Of a stretch of DNA of 7,906 nucleotides, positions 1-7,192 are shown piece after piece. Made by a program: the position numbers and the translations under genes. The stretch lies in NCBI GenBank assembly GCA_003140915.1, contig PLLI01000124.1, positions 203 through 8,108 of the forward strand, written 5' to 3'. The stretch's first letter is position 1. Each line of letters begins with the position of its first letter. Source of the DNA: Candidatus Omnitrophota bacterium (lineage in GTDB: Bacteria; Omnitrophota; Gorgyraeia; 2-01-FULL-45-10). Below the pieces are notes generated by a model. That model was not told the DNA's origin. It saw nothing but the letters and a program-made list of their open reading frames with translations, and did not search any database.

Positions 1-1190
1 GCATTCTGGTGCGGGACGAGCCGCCTTGACTCTTCGATAGAGAGGATGCTGCCGGTCCACCAGGAATTGTATTTGTGTCCCATTATGAGCGCGCCGAGGA
101 TGTCGTCGCCCTTCGTGATCTCGTCGCCCATTATTCGCAACTTTGGCTGTAGTTCGTAACTGCGGCCCCGTAGTTCATGGAGCGAGGAGAGCGTTTCGTG
201 GCACGGCATGTAGGCGTAGTGGACGGTGGGCCTGTATATAGGCTTGCCGTTCTTCCATACGGTAAGTTTTTCGGAGATCGAGAACGCCTCGCCGTGTCTT
301 ATCACCATGCCCACGATCTCATAACCCGGCACCCATGACCTGACCCATGTATTCATCCCCATCTGCGACAGGAATATCTGGTTGCCCGGCCCATAATTGG
401 GCACCGTGGCCAGATGCGGCAGCACCTTTTCATGCGTGCCCCAGCCCATCTCTGCCGGGGATATACCCTCTTCCCGCAATCCCTCGATCGACCACGTCCC
501 GACGAATTCGTCGACGTCCTTAGGTGCGTTCGTGATCTGAGTATCGCGCTCGGAACAGTGAATTGCCTTAACACCCAGTTTCATCGCCAGCCGGGCAAAA
601 TCATTTTCACGCATCAGGCCCTCGATAGCCTTGACGTCTTTTTTCGATGTCGTCCTGTCGCGCAGCATTTTAGCGCCTATATCCTCGAGCCCTTTTTTGG
701 TGAAATGTGAAATGAGCCCCGGGTTGGCCCCGTGGTCGACAATGGCGGTAGTGGCGGAATTTTCCCACTTTGAGGTCACCTGCCTCAATTCCATATGCCT
801 GTAATAGAGCGACTTTTCAAGCGGCGATTTATTGTGGATGTTTGCATAAGGATCCCATTCCTCGATGGAGGTGTTGATATAGAGGACGTGATTGTCGTGG
901 CACCACGTTAATATGTCGATGCAGCTTATGTTCCAAGCGAGATCTATGATGAGCCCGCCGGACGAAACGTATTTTCCGAGGACCCTGGCCATGTTCAGGG
1001 GAGTTATCTTTTCCCGGAAATATTTGATGCCCTTTTTTGTCCATTCGCGCATCTCCGCGCGTTTATCGGCGAAATCTATAAGTGTGATATTTTTGTAAGG
1101 TATGCGGATATGTTTAAAGAGTATAGGGAGAGTGCAGTGCGATACGGAGCCGTACCCGATGATCAAGACCTTATTTTTAAATTCCACCAT
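1..1190 (-). CDS. hss: Homospermidine synthase, 3' end cut by window edge
   Basis: Makes the polyamine homospermidine by NAD-dependent transfer of an aminobutyl group between putrescine (or spermidine) molecules; a cytosolic enzyme. I read about 396 codons from ATG 1190-1188 to the left edge without a stop. A Rossmann start 'VLIIGYGSVS' (residues 8-17) is followed by Asp39 at the end of the second strand, as expected for NAD binding. Family blocks follow: 'DHGANPGLISH' (152-162), Glu214, Trp233, Glu241, His299, and near the edge 'WWTGSILSIEESRRLVPHQN'. The Glu214/Trp233/Glu241 spacing (19 and 8) equals that of E210/W229/E237 of the Blastochloris viridis enzyme, as I remember it. The family is about 475-480 residues, so roughly 80 C-terminal residues are missing only because the window ends. 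A GGAGG six bases upstream supports the start. Transcribed divergently from the membrane protein gene. A carboxynorspermidine or saccharopine dehydrogenase is less likely given the C-terminal block. Confidence 0.93.
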   Translation of the reverse strand, partial: MVEFKNKVLIIGYGSVSHCTLPILFKHIRIPYKNITLIDFADKRAEMREWTKKGIKYFREKITPLNMARVLGKYVSSGGLIIDLAWNISCIDILTWCHDNHVLYINTSIEEWDPYANIHNKSPLEKSLYYRHMELRQVTSKWENSATTAIVDHGANPGLISHFTKKGLEDIGAKMLRDRTTSKKDVKAIEGLMRENDFARLAMKLGVKAIHCSERDTQITNAPKDVDEFVGTWSIEGLREEGISPAEMGWGTHEKVLPHLATVPNYGPGNQIFLSQMGMNTWVRSWVPGYEIVGMVIRHGEAFSISEKLTVWKNGKPIYRPTVHYAYMPCHETLSSLHELRGRSYELQPKLRIMGDEITKGDDILGALIMGHKYNSWWTGSILSIEESRRLVPHQN

Positions 1191-1196
1191 TGCTTT

Positions 1197-1201
1197 CCTC
1201 C
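1197..1201 (-). promoter_or_regulatory. Ribosome binding site of hss
   Basis: Read on the minus strand this is GGAGG followed by six bases (AAAGCA) and ATG at 1190-1188. It fixes the hss start. Confidence 0.8.
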
Positions 1202-1215
1202 GATTATTTTGTTTT

Positions 1216-1244
1216 ATTTTAAAGGATATGCTTCCATATGTCAA
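1216..1244 (-). promoter_or_regulatory. Sigma70-type promoter for hss
   Basis: On the minus strand a perfect -35 TTGACA (1244-1239) is separated by 17 bp from TAAAAT (1221-1216), a five-of-six match to the -10 consensus. Predicted transcription start is near 1209, giving a leader of about 19 nt with the GGAGG inside it. Inferred from sequence only. Confidence 0.65.
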
Positions 1245-1255
1245 CAGCCTTGACA
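1239..1255. repeat. Inverted repeat of two back-to-back -35 boxes
   Basis: TGTCAA-CAGCC-TTGACA is a perfect 6-bp inverted repeat with a 5-bp centre. Each arm is the consensus -35 hexamer of one of the two divergent promoters. The symmetry may be only a by-product of two -35 elements facing away from each other, or it may also be bound by a dimeric regulator. The flanking bases do not extend the symmetry. Confidence 0.6.
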
Positions 1256-1278
1256 ATATTTTACGGCGAGTGTAACAT
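1250..1278 (+). promoter_or_regulatory. Candidate promoter for the membrane protein gene
   Basis: A perfect TTGACA (1250-1255) lies 17 bp upstream of TAACAT (1273-1278), a four-of-six -10 match. CATAAT at 1276-1281 is a better hexamer, but its 20-bp spacing is too long. Transcription would begin near 1285, so the ATG at 1288 would be almost at the 5' end of the message, which favours the ATG at 1303. Confidence 0.5.
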
Positions 1279-1292
1279 AATACCGTTATGTT

Positions 1293-1299
1293 GGGGAGG
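1293..1299 (+). promoter_or_regulatory. Ribosome binding site that decides the 1303 start
   Basis: GGGGAGG lies three to four bases before ATG 1303-1305 (GGAGG core at 1295-1299). The in-frame ATG at 1288 has no such signal and would place this purine run inside the coding region, so 1303 is preferred. Confidence 0.7.
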
Positions 1300-1302
1300 T
1301 GT

Positions 1303-2769
1303 ATGAAGCATAATAAAAGTAATATGCTCGACGGAATAAGGGAATTGATACCGGTCACGGTATTCTGTCTTGCCATTGCGGTGATCGTATGCATGCCGCT
1401 GCGGATAATGTCTTACGGCTTCCTGCCCCCGGACGATGCGATGCGACACGCGGCAAAAGTCATTTCCGGAAAAAATTGGGACCAGATACTTGTGGTGCGG
1501 CCGGAATTCAAGATGGACAGCCACCCCGGCTGGCATGCCCTCCTCGGTCTTATCCACCGGGTAAGCGGCTGCGACCAGGATGGCCTTGTATCCTTCTCCG
1601 TCATATTTCTTTTCACGCTATTCTGTATAATACCGATATTTTTCTTGGATTTCCCGGAGACCTGGCTTCTTTCTCTTTTGGCCTGCATAGTGATCGCGCC
1701 AACTTTAATTTTTCGCTTGCTTCTCGGACGGCCGTTTATGTTTACCATGGCCGTCATATTGACCTTGTGTTTTTTATGGCCGCGTCTGAAAGGTAAAAAG
1801 GCACCATACGCCGTGATGGGTGTTTTAACCGTGCTCATCGCCCTCTCGACATGGATACATGCCGGCTGGTATCTCTTCGCGCTCCCCGTTGTATGTTTTT
1901 TCATGGCACGCGAATGGCGCGCGGGCCTGCGTTTCGTTATTTGTACCGCAACCGGAATAATTATCGGTGCATCTTTAACGGGCCATCCGTATATGTTCCT
2001 CAAACAGACGTTTATTCACATGATGCTTGCTTTAGGGAACGTATCGGCGCAGCGCCTTCTAGTGGGCGAGTTCCAGCCTTTCGGCGGAGAAGCGATGCTT
2101 GTGCTTTTTATCCTGGTAATGCTGGTGTGGCGCAAGCTCCGCGGCAAATGGGAGAGGAGCGCAGTCGACAATCCGATATTCATGCTCGCGGTAACCGGCT
2201 GGGCGCTCGGTTTTATCGCATCCCGTTTCTGGACGGACTGGTGCATGCCGGCCGCCATCTTCTGGGTGATGGCCGAGATGAACGGTTTCTTCCGGGAAAA
2301 GATAGAGCCGGCCTCATGGCGCCGGGTTTTTCTGGCATTCGCACTTTCCGGCGCGCTCTTTCTCGCCGTCACCGCGGACGTCAACAGCCGGTGGACATAC
2401 AATCTTACTACGGAATATCTGTCCCAGAGCGACCCGAAACAGGCCGAGTGGCTCCCAGCCCCCGGCGGCATTATTTACAGCGACGAGATGCGCGTCTTCT
2501 ATCAGACATTCTTCAAGAACCCCAAAGCGCCGTGGCGCTACATTCTCGGGTTCGAACCTGCGATGATGCCGCCCGAGGACCTTGCCATACTCAGGAAAAT
2601 TCACTGGAATTTCCAGAGCGTCAAGGCATTTGAACCGTGGGTCAGGAAGATGCGGCTTCAGGACAGACTGATCATCCGCGGCGGATCTAACACGAAACCG
2701 GATATCCCTGGCCTCGAATGGTATTACGCCGCTACAGACACCTGGATCGGCCGCCTGCCCAAGAAGTAA
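1303..2769 (+). CDS. Polytopic membrane protein, probable GT-C-type glycosyltransferase
   Basis: A 488-residue integral membrane protein of unidentified function. I see about ten hydrophobic segments, near residues 17-36, 95-115, 121-141, 144-159, 168-185, 187-200, 209-226, 264-276, 292-306 and 342-357, then a soluble C-terminal domain of about 125 residues. The first loop carries 'PPDDAMRHAAK' (42-52), with paired acidic residues Asp44-Asp45. In GT-C enzymes that use lipid-linked sugars, the catalytic or metal-binding acids sit in this same first loop. Further recognisable pieces are 'LLGRPF' (140-145), 'TWIHAGWY' (183-190) and 'RFWTDWCMPA' (308-317). I cannot name the substrate or a gene symbol. 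It is flanked by its own divergent promoter and by the separate purB promoter, so it looks monocistronic. Its Arg codons are mostly CGN, while purB uses many AGG. A membrane protein of another fold remains possible. Confidence 0.75.
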   Translation: MKHNKSNMLDGIRELIPVTVFCLAIAVIVCMPLRIMSYGFLPPDDAMRHAAKVISGKNWDQILVVRPEFKMDSHPGWHALLGLIHRVSGCDQDGLVSFSVIFLFTLFCIIPIFFLDFPETWLLSLLACIVIAPTLIFRLLLGRPFMFTMAVILTLCFLWPRLKGKKAPYAVMGVLTVLIALSTWIHAGWYLFALPVVCFFMAREWRAGLRFVICTATGIIIGASLTGHPYMFLKQTFIHMMLALGNVSAQRLLVGEFQPFGGEAMLVLFILVMLVWRKLRGKWERSAVDNPIFMLAVTGWALGFIASRFWTDWCMPAAIFWVMAEMNGFFREKIEPASWRRVFLAFALSGALFLAVTADVNSRWTYNLTTEYLSQSDPKQAEWLPAPGGIIYSDEMRVFYQTFFKNPKAPWRYILGFEPAMMPPEDLAILRKIHWNFQSVKAFEPWVRKMRLQDRLIIRGGSNTKPDIPGLEWYYAATDTWIGRLPKK

Positions 2770-2785
2770 ATTTTTCGAAAAATTT
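2768..2785. repeat. 18-bp perfect AT-rich palindrome at the stop codon
   Basis: AAATTTTTCGAAAAATTT is a perfect palindrome starting inside the TAA stop (2767-2769) of the membrane protein gene. As RNA it could form a seven-pair A-U stem with a UCGA loop. It has no GC stem and no trailing U-run, so it is a poor intrinsic terminator, though it could weakly separate this gene from the purB promoter. Confidence 0.5.
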
Positions 2786-2800
2786 CACGCCCCATAACTA

Positions 2801-2829
2801 TTGACACCTCTCTCAATATAATATAAAAT
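2801..2829 (+). promoter_or_regulatory. Sigma70-type promoter of the purine operon
   Basis: A perfect TTGACA (2801-2806) and TAAAAT (2824-2829) are spaced by exactly 17 bp, the same boxes and spacing as the hss promoter. The start would be near 2836, leaving a leader of about 22 nt before ATG 2858. That is too short for a purine riboswitch. I see no obvious regulator operator. Confidence 0.7.
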
Positions 2830-2857
2830 ATTACCCTCTAAATAGGAATGATATACA

Positions 2858-4150
2858 ATGATAAAACGTTACTCCTTACCAAGGATGTCCGCCATATGGA
2901 GCGATGAAAATCGTTTCAAGAAGATGCTCGAGGTCGAACTCTTCGCATGCGAAGCCCTGGCCAGGCTCGGCAGGATACCCAGGCAATCGCTGTTCCAGAT
3001 CCAGAAGAAGGCGCGGTTCGACATCGAGAGGATCCGCGAGATCGAGCGGGAGACCAACCACGACGTCATCGCTTTTCTGAAGAATCTTTCCGAGAATATA
3101 GGCGAGGACGCCAAATACATCCACATGGGGCTCACGTCGAGCGACGTCCTCGATACGGCGCTCTCCGTCCAGATGCAGGAGGCCTGTGATATCCTTATAG
3201 ACGACACAAAGAAGCTCCTGAGGATACTGGCGCGAAAGGCGCGTCTTCACAAGAAGACGCTCATGGCCGGCAGGACCCATTCGGTCCACGCCGAGCCGAC
3301 GACCTTCGGGCTGAAGATGGCACTCTACTATGACGAGACGAGACGGAATCTCGAGAGATTGAAACGCGCGCGTGAAACGATCTCGGTCGGCAAGATATCC
3401 GGCGCAGTCGGCACCTACGCGAATATCGACCCGTTCGTCGAAGCGTATACGTGTAAAAGGCTCGGGCTTCGTCCGGCCAAGGTGTCGAACCAGATACTCC
3501 AGCGCGATCGCCATGCCGAATTTTTAAACGCGATAGCTATTACCGGAACATCCCTCGAAAAATTCGCCACAGAATTCAGGAACCTGCAGCATACGGAGAT
3601 AGGCGAGGTCGAGGAACACTTCGCGAAGGGCCAGAAGGGTTCGAGCGCCATGCCGCACAAAAGAAACCCGATCGTCTGCGAGCGCATCGCGGGACTCGCC
3701 CGGATACTGAGAGCGAACGCGCTCGTTTCGATGGAGGACATGGTGCTGTGGCACGAGCGCGACATATCGCATTCGTCGGCCGAGAGGATAATATTACCCG
3801 ATTCGACGATAGCGCTTGACTACATGCTGAATAAGTTCATGGACGTAGTCGGCCACCTCGTCGTGTATGAGGATAGAATGCTCGAAAACCTGGAGAAATC
3901 CGGCGGCGCTCTATTTTCAGGAAGGCTCCTGGTCAAACTGATAGACAGGGGGTTCACGCGCAGCGAGGCTTACGACAAGATACAGCGGTGCGCTTTCAGC
4001 GCGCGGAAGGATAGCATTGAGTTTAAGGACGCGGTGCTTCGCGACAACGGGATACGTTCCGTTTTGAACGAGAAGGAGATAGAGGAAGTCTTCAATGTAA
4101 AATATTATATGAAGAATGTGGATAGGATATTCAGGCACGTAGGGATTTAG
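2858..4150 (+). CDS. purB: Adenylosuccinate lyase
   Basis: Cytosolic homotetrameric lyase of the fumarase/aspartase superfamily. It releases fumarate from SAICAR to give AICAR, and from adenylosuccinate to give AMP. The 430-residue length is typical of the shorter bacterial (Bacillus/Thermotoga-like) form. Visible landmarks are His68 in 'TNHDV', the 'MGLTSSDVLDTA' block (90-101), 'GRTHSVHAEPTTFG' (138-151) with His141, and the superfamily signature 'GSSAMPHKRNP' (261-271), whose Ser262/263 is the mobile-loop catalytic serine. His68 and His141 fall at the same numbers as in B. subtilis PurB. The start has only a weak AGGA (2844-2847) ten bases upstream, but the N-terminus 'MIKRYSLPRMSAIWSDENRF' matches the family. 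It is the first gene of the operon; purC, which makes its substrate SAICAR, follows directly. Confidence 0.97.
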   Translation: MIKRYSLPRMSAIWSDENRFKKMLEVELFACEALARLGRIPRQSLFQIQKKARFDIERIREIERETNHDVIAFLKNLSENIGEDAKYIHMGLTSSDVLDTALSVQMQEACDILIDDTKKLLRILARKARLHKKTLMAGRTHSVHAEPTTFGLKMALYYDETRRNLERLKRARETISVGKISGAVGTYANIDPFVEAYTCKRLGLRPAKVSNQILQRDRHAEFLNAIAITGTSLEKFATEFRNLQHTEIGEVEEHFAKGQKGSSAMPHKRNPIVCERIAGLARILRANALVSMEDMVLWHERDISHSSAERIILPDSTIALDYMLNKFMDVVGHLVVYEDRMLENLEKSGGALFSGRLLVKLIDRGFTRSEAYDKIQRCAFSARKDSIEFKDAVLRDNGIRSVLNEKEIEEVFNVKYYMKNVDRIFRHVGI

Positions 4151-4156
4151 CTTAAA

Positions 4157-4161
4157 AGGAG
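4157..4161 (+). promoter_or_regulatory. Ribosome binding site choosing the purC start
   Basis: AGGAG lies seven bases before ATG 4169 but only four before the adjacent in-frame ATG 4166. The spacing favours the second ATG. Confidence 0.6.
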
Positions 4162-4168
4162 AGGAATG

Positions 4169-4873
4169 ATGCAGAAAGGGAAGCAGATTTACGAAGGCAA
4201 GGCGAAGATATTATACGAAACGGACGACCCGGATTTACTTATACAGGAGTTCAAGGATGACGCGACAGCTTTCGACGCTACCAAGCGCGGCACTATACTT
4301 AACAAAGGCATAATAAATAATAAGCTGTCCGAAAAACTGTTCATACTTCTTACCGACAAAGGCATCCCGACCCATTTCGTAAAACGGCTTAACGACAGAG
4401 AGATGCTCGTGAAGAAGGTCCAGATCGTCCCCGTCGAAGTGACGATAAGAAATATAGTCGCGGGCGGCATGGCGAAACTCCTGGGCCTCGAAGAGGGGAT
4501 AGTCTTGAAAGAGCCGGTCCTCGAATATCATTATAAAGAGGACAAGCTTCACGACCCGCTTATCAATGAATATCACATAAGGGCCCTCGGGATCGCGACC
4601 GATAAAGAGCTCGATACGATAAAGAAATATTCATTCATGGTGAACGAGGCTTTGAAGGCATTCTTCAATTCCAAGGGGCTGACGCTGGTGGACTTTAAGC
4701 TCGAATTCGGAAGATATAAAAATAAGATAATTTTGGCCGACGAGATTTCACCCGATACATGCAGGCTCTGGGACAAAGATACGAACGAGAAACTCGACAA
4801 AGACCGTTTTCGCCGTGACCTCGGAGGCGTCGAAGAGGCGTATCAGGAAGTCCTCCGCCGCGTCCTGGAATAA
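4169..4873 (+). CDS. purC: SAICAR synthetase
   Basis: Joins CAIR to aspartate with ATP to give SAICAR, the step just before PurB. It has 234 residues from ATG 4169; ATG 4166 would add one Met. I prefer 4169 because of the ribosome binding site spacing and because 'MQKGKQIYEGKAK' then aligns residue for residue with the E. coli N-terminus. 'VPVEVTIRN' (signature 1) contains Arg94, and 'DFKLEFG' (175-181, signature 2) contains Asp175 and Lys177. 'SPDTCRLWD' contains Arg199 and 'DKDRFRRDLGG' is near the end. These numbers coincide with E. coli PurC. The usual 'AGS' after signature 1 is here 'AGG': position 100 is Gly instead of the Ser that, from memory, contacts the substrate phosphate. It lies 18 nt after purB and 2 nt before purM. 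Confidence 0.97.
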   Translation: MQKGKQIYEGKAKILYETDDPDLLIQEFKDDATAFDATKRGTILNKGIINNKLSEKLFILLTDKGIPTHFVKRLNDREMLVKKVQIVPVEVTIRNIVAGGMAKLLGLEEGIVLKEPVLEYHYKEDKLHDPLINEYHIRALGIATDKELDTIKKYSFMVNEALKAFFNSKGLTLVDFKLEFGRYKNKIILADEISPDTCRLWDKDTNEKLDKDRFRRDLGGVEEAYQEVLRRVLE

Positions 4874-4875
4874 TA

Positions 4876-5877
4876 ATGAAAAAGATCACTTACAAATCCG
4901 CCGGAGTTGATATCGATAAGGCTAATGCTCTGGTGGCGGACTATAAGCGGTTCGCGCATTATACAAAAACGCGCGGCGTGATAAGCGACGTCGGAAGTTT
5001 CGGCGCGCTGTTCCGTCCGGACTTTAAACGGTTCAAGGATCCCATCCTCGTCTCGTCCACAGACGGCGTCGGCACAAAACTTAAGATAGCATTCCTCGCC
5101 GACAAGCACGACACCGTAGGCATAGACCTCGTCGCAATGAGCGCCAACGACATACTCTGCTCGGGCGCAGAGGGGCTATTCTTTCTCGATTATATATCTA
5201 CCGGAAAGATAAGGTCATCCGTCTTGCGCGATATCGTCAAAGGCATTGCCGCGGGCTGTAAGGAAGCCGGTTACGCGCTTGTAGGCGGAGAGACCGCAGA
5301 GATGCCCGGCCTCTACAACCCGGGCGAATATGACCTGGCGGGATTCGGCGTCGGTATAGTCGATAGACGCGAAGCGATCGACGGCCGTTCCGCAAAAATA
5401 GGCGATATCGTATTGGGCCTTGAATCAAGCGGGCCGCATTCTAACGGTTATTCACTCATCAGGAAGGTCTTTACGGAGAAAGAATTAAAAGCGTATTCTA
5501 AAGAATTGCTGGCACCGACGTGGCTTTACAGCAAGGCGGTTTTGAGCCTTAAGAAAAAAGTTAAGATAAAAGGTATTGCCAATATAACGGGCGGCGCATT
5601 TTACGACAAGATACCCCGGATAATCCCGAAAGGCATGGCAATAGAAATATATAAAAATTCATGGCGCGTGCCGGAGATCTTTTTACGTATCAAAAGACGC
5701 GGGAATATCGACGACAAAGAGATGTACCGGGCGCTGAACATGGGGATCGGGATGGTGCTTCTCCTCTCGAGAAAAGATATCGACATGGCAAAGTATATAT
5801 TGCTCCAGCACGATGTTAAAGCGCGCCTTATAGGCAGAGTTGTAAAGGGGAATAAAGAAGTCACAATCAAAGGTTGA
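4876..5877 (+). CDS. purM: AIR synthetase (FGAM cyclo-ligase)
   Basis: ATP-dependent ring closure of FGAM to AIR, by a dimeric PurM/PurL-superfamily enzyme. At 333 residues it is slightly shorter than E. coli PurM (345). Family blocks in order: 'YKSAGVDI' (6-13), 'STDGVGTKLKIA' (61-72), 'DLVAMSANDIL' (84-94), 'GGETAEMPGLY' (137-147), 'SSGPHSNGYSLIRK' (184-197) with the conserved His188, and 'NMGIGMVL' near the C-terminus. Some positions depart from the family: 'ANITGGAF' (235-242) replaces 'AHITGGGF', so Asn236 stands where E. coli has His247. 'PTWLY' (214-218) replaces 'PTRIY', and 'GAEGLFFLDY' replaces 'GAEPLFFLDY'. The frame is intact. The start is two bases after the purC stop with only a weak GGA upstream, suggesting translational coupling. 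Between purC and purD, it is most simply the working PurM, but activity is less certain than for its neighbours. Confidence 0.93.
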   Translation: MKKITYKSAGVDIDKANALVADYKRFAHYTKTRGVISDVGSFGALFRPDFKRFKDPILVSSTDGVGTKLKIAFLADKHDTVGIDLVAMSANDILCSGAEGLFFLDYISTGKIRSSVLRDIVKGIAAGCKEAGYALVGGETAEMPGLYNPGEYDLAGFGVGIVDRREAIDGRSAKIGDIVLGLESSGPHSNGYSLIRKVFTEKELKAYSKELLAPTWLYSKAVLSLKKKVKIKGIANITGGAFYDKIPRIIPKGMAIEIYKNSWRVPEIFLRIKRRGNIDDKEMYRALNMGIGMVLLLSRKDIDMAKYILLQHDVKARLIGRVVKGNKEVTIKG

Positions 5878-5882
5878 TATAA

Positions 5883-7181
5883 ATGCGCGTATTGGTGGTT
5901 GGTTCAGGTGGACGGGAGCATGCGCTATGCTGGAAGATAGCCGAAAGCCCTAAATGTTCGAAGATATATTGCGCTCCCGGTAATGGCGGCATAAAAAGAG
6001 TGGCCGACCTCGTCGATATAAATGCGGACGACATCGACTCTCTCATCAAGTTTGCCAAAGCCAACCGCATAGATTTTACGGTGGTCGGGCCGGAAGCGGC
6101 GCTCGTCAAAGGCATTGTCGACAGGTTCCAGAAAGAGGGCCTGAAGATATTCGGCCCGACAAAAGACCTTGCCGCGATAGAGGGCAGCAAGATCTTTGCT
6201 AAAAAGCTCATGAAAAGGGCCGGTGTCCCGACAGCCAATTTTGAGGTCTTCGAGAATATCGAGAGCGCTTTAAAATATGTTAAAACTAGAAGTGCGCCTC
6301 TGGTAGTTAAGGCAGACGGCCTCTGTGCGGGCAAGGGCGTGGTCATCTGCAAGACGCAGGAAGAGGCGGCTGTTGCCTTAAAGAACATGATGATTGATAA
6401 GGCCTTCGGCGAATCGGGCGCAAAGGTCATAATAGAAGATTGCCTTTGCGGCGAAGAGGCGTCTATAATAGTGATATCCGACGGCAGGAATGTCATCCCG
6501 CTCGCCTCGAGCCAGGACCACAAGAGGATATTCGACGGCGACATGGGGCCGAACACGGGCGGCATGGGAGCGTATTCGCCGGCGCCGGTCATCACGAATG
6601 ATCTGTTCAAGAAGATAATGGATACGGTCGTCTATCCGGTGATAAAGACTCTCGCCTCCGATGGCATGCCGTACAAGGGCGTGTTATACGCAGGCATAAT
6701 GGTTACTGCGGATGGGCCGTTCGTATTGGAATTCAACGCGCGATTCGGCGATCCCGAGACGCAGGCGATACTGCCGCGGTTGAAGAGCGATCTTTTAGAG
6801 GCGATGGAACGGGCGGTGGACGGTAACCTCGCCGATTTTTCCCTTGCATGGGATCCCAGGCCGTGCGTATCGGTGGTCGTAGCGTCCGGCGGATATCCGA
6901 ATAAATACGAGAAGGGCATGGAGATAAAAGGCCTTAATGAGGTTTCCTCCCTGAGGGACGTGGTCGTCTTCCATGCCGGCACGCGCCGCGGCAGGCGCGC
7001 CGCCGACACCGGCAACCTGCTGATCACGTCCGGCGGAAGGGTCCTGAATGTTACCGCGCTCGGTGATGACATGCAGAAGGCGATAGATAATTGCTACAAT
7101 GCCGTAAGGATGATACATTTCGATAAGATGCATTACAGGAGAGACATAGGTTCGAGAGGGGTAAGCAGGGCAAAACGCTAG
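5883..7181 (+). CDS. purD: Glycinamide ribonucleotide synthetase (GAR synthetase)
   Basis: ATP-grasp enzyme that joins glycine to phosphoribosylamine, the second step of purine synthesis. It has 432 residues, the normal length for a stand-alone bacterial PurD. '[11 protein letters not shown]' (5-15) opens the N-terminal domain and '[11 protein letters not shown]' (67-77) closes it. The ATP-grasp domain shows '[11 protein letters not shown]' (143-153), '[15 protein letters not shown]' (219-233) and the metal-binding '[12 protein letters not shown]' (283-294, Glu283 and Asn285). The C-terminal domain ends in a basic tail. All expected catalytic blocks are present. It starts five bases after the purM stop; the closest ribosome-binding match is AAAGG at 5869-5873. 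PurM and PurN are fused to PurD in eukaryotes, but here PurD and PurM are separate neighbours. Confidence 0.97.
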   Translation: MRVLVVGSGGREHALCWKIAESPKCSKIYCAPGNGGIKRVADLVDINADDIDSLIKFAKANRIDFTVVGPEAALVKGIVDRFQKEGLKIFGPTKDLAAIEGSKIFAKKLMKRAGVPTANFEVFENIESALKYVKTRSAPLVVKADGLCAGKGVVICKTQEEAAVALKNMMIDKAFGESGAKVIIEDCLCGEEASIIVISDGRNVIPLASSQDHKRIFDGDMGPNTGGMGAYSPAPVITNDLFKKIMDTVVYPVIKTLASDGMPYKGVLYAGIMVTADGPFVLEFNARFGDPETQAILPRLKSDLLEAMERAVDGNLADFSLAWDPRPCVSVVVASGGYPNKYEKGMEIKGLNEVSSLRDVVVFHAGTRRGRRAADTGNLLITSGGRVLNVTALGDDMQKAIDNCYNAVRMIHFDKMHYRRDIGSRGVSRAKR

Positions 7182-7186
7182 AGGAG
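7181..7186 (+). promoter_or_regulatory. Ribosome binding site of purE overlapping the purD stop
   Basis: GAGGAG begins with the last base of the purD TAG (7179-7181) and stands six bases before ATG 7193. This is the best-placed Shine-Dalgarno inside the operon. Confidence 0.7.
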
Positions 7187-7192
7187 ATCGCG

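Noticed and set aside
1288..1302. ATG at 1288 as start of the membrane protein
   Set aside because: It lies at the predicted transcription start without a ribosome binding site, and GGGGAGG lies between it and the better ATG at 1303.
1851..2633. Long plus-strand open frame of 260 codons inside the membrane protein gene
   Set aside because: Low-complexity, Arg/Pro-rich translation with no family resemblance; an overlapping-frame shadow of the real gene.
2817..2822. Perfect TATAAT as the -10 of the purB promoter
   Set aside because: Only 10 bp from the TTGACA; TAAAAT at 2824-2829 has the right 17-bp spacing.
2876..3514. Antisense open frame of 212 codons opposite purB
   Set aside because: It mirrors the strongly conserved PurB coding region and has no recognisable motif or ribosome binding site.
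5867..6610. Antisense open frame of 247 codons opposite purD
   Set aside because: The opposite strand clearly encodes conserved PurD motifs. The antisense translation is Ser/Ala-rich with no recognisable domain.
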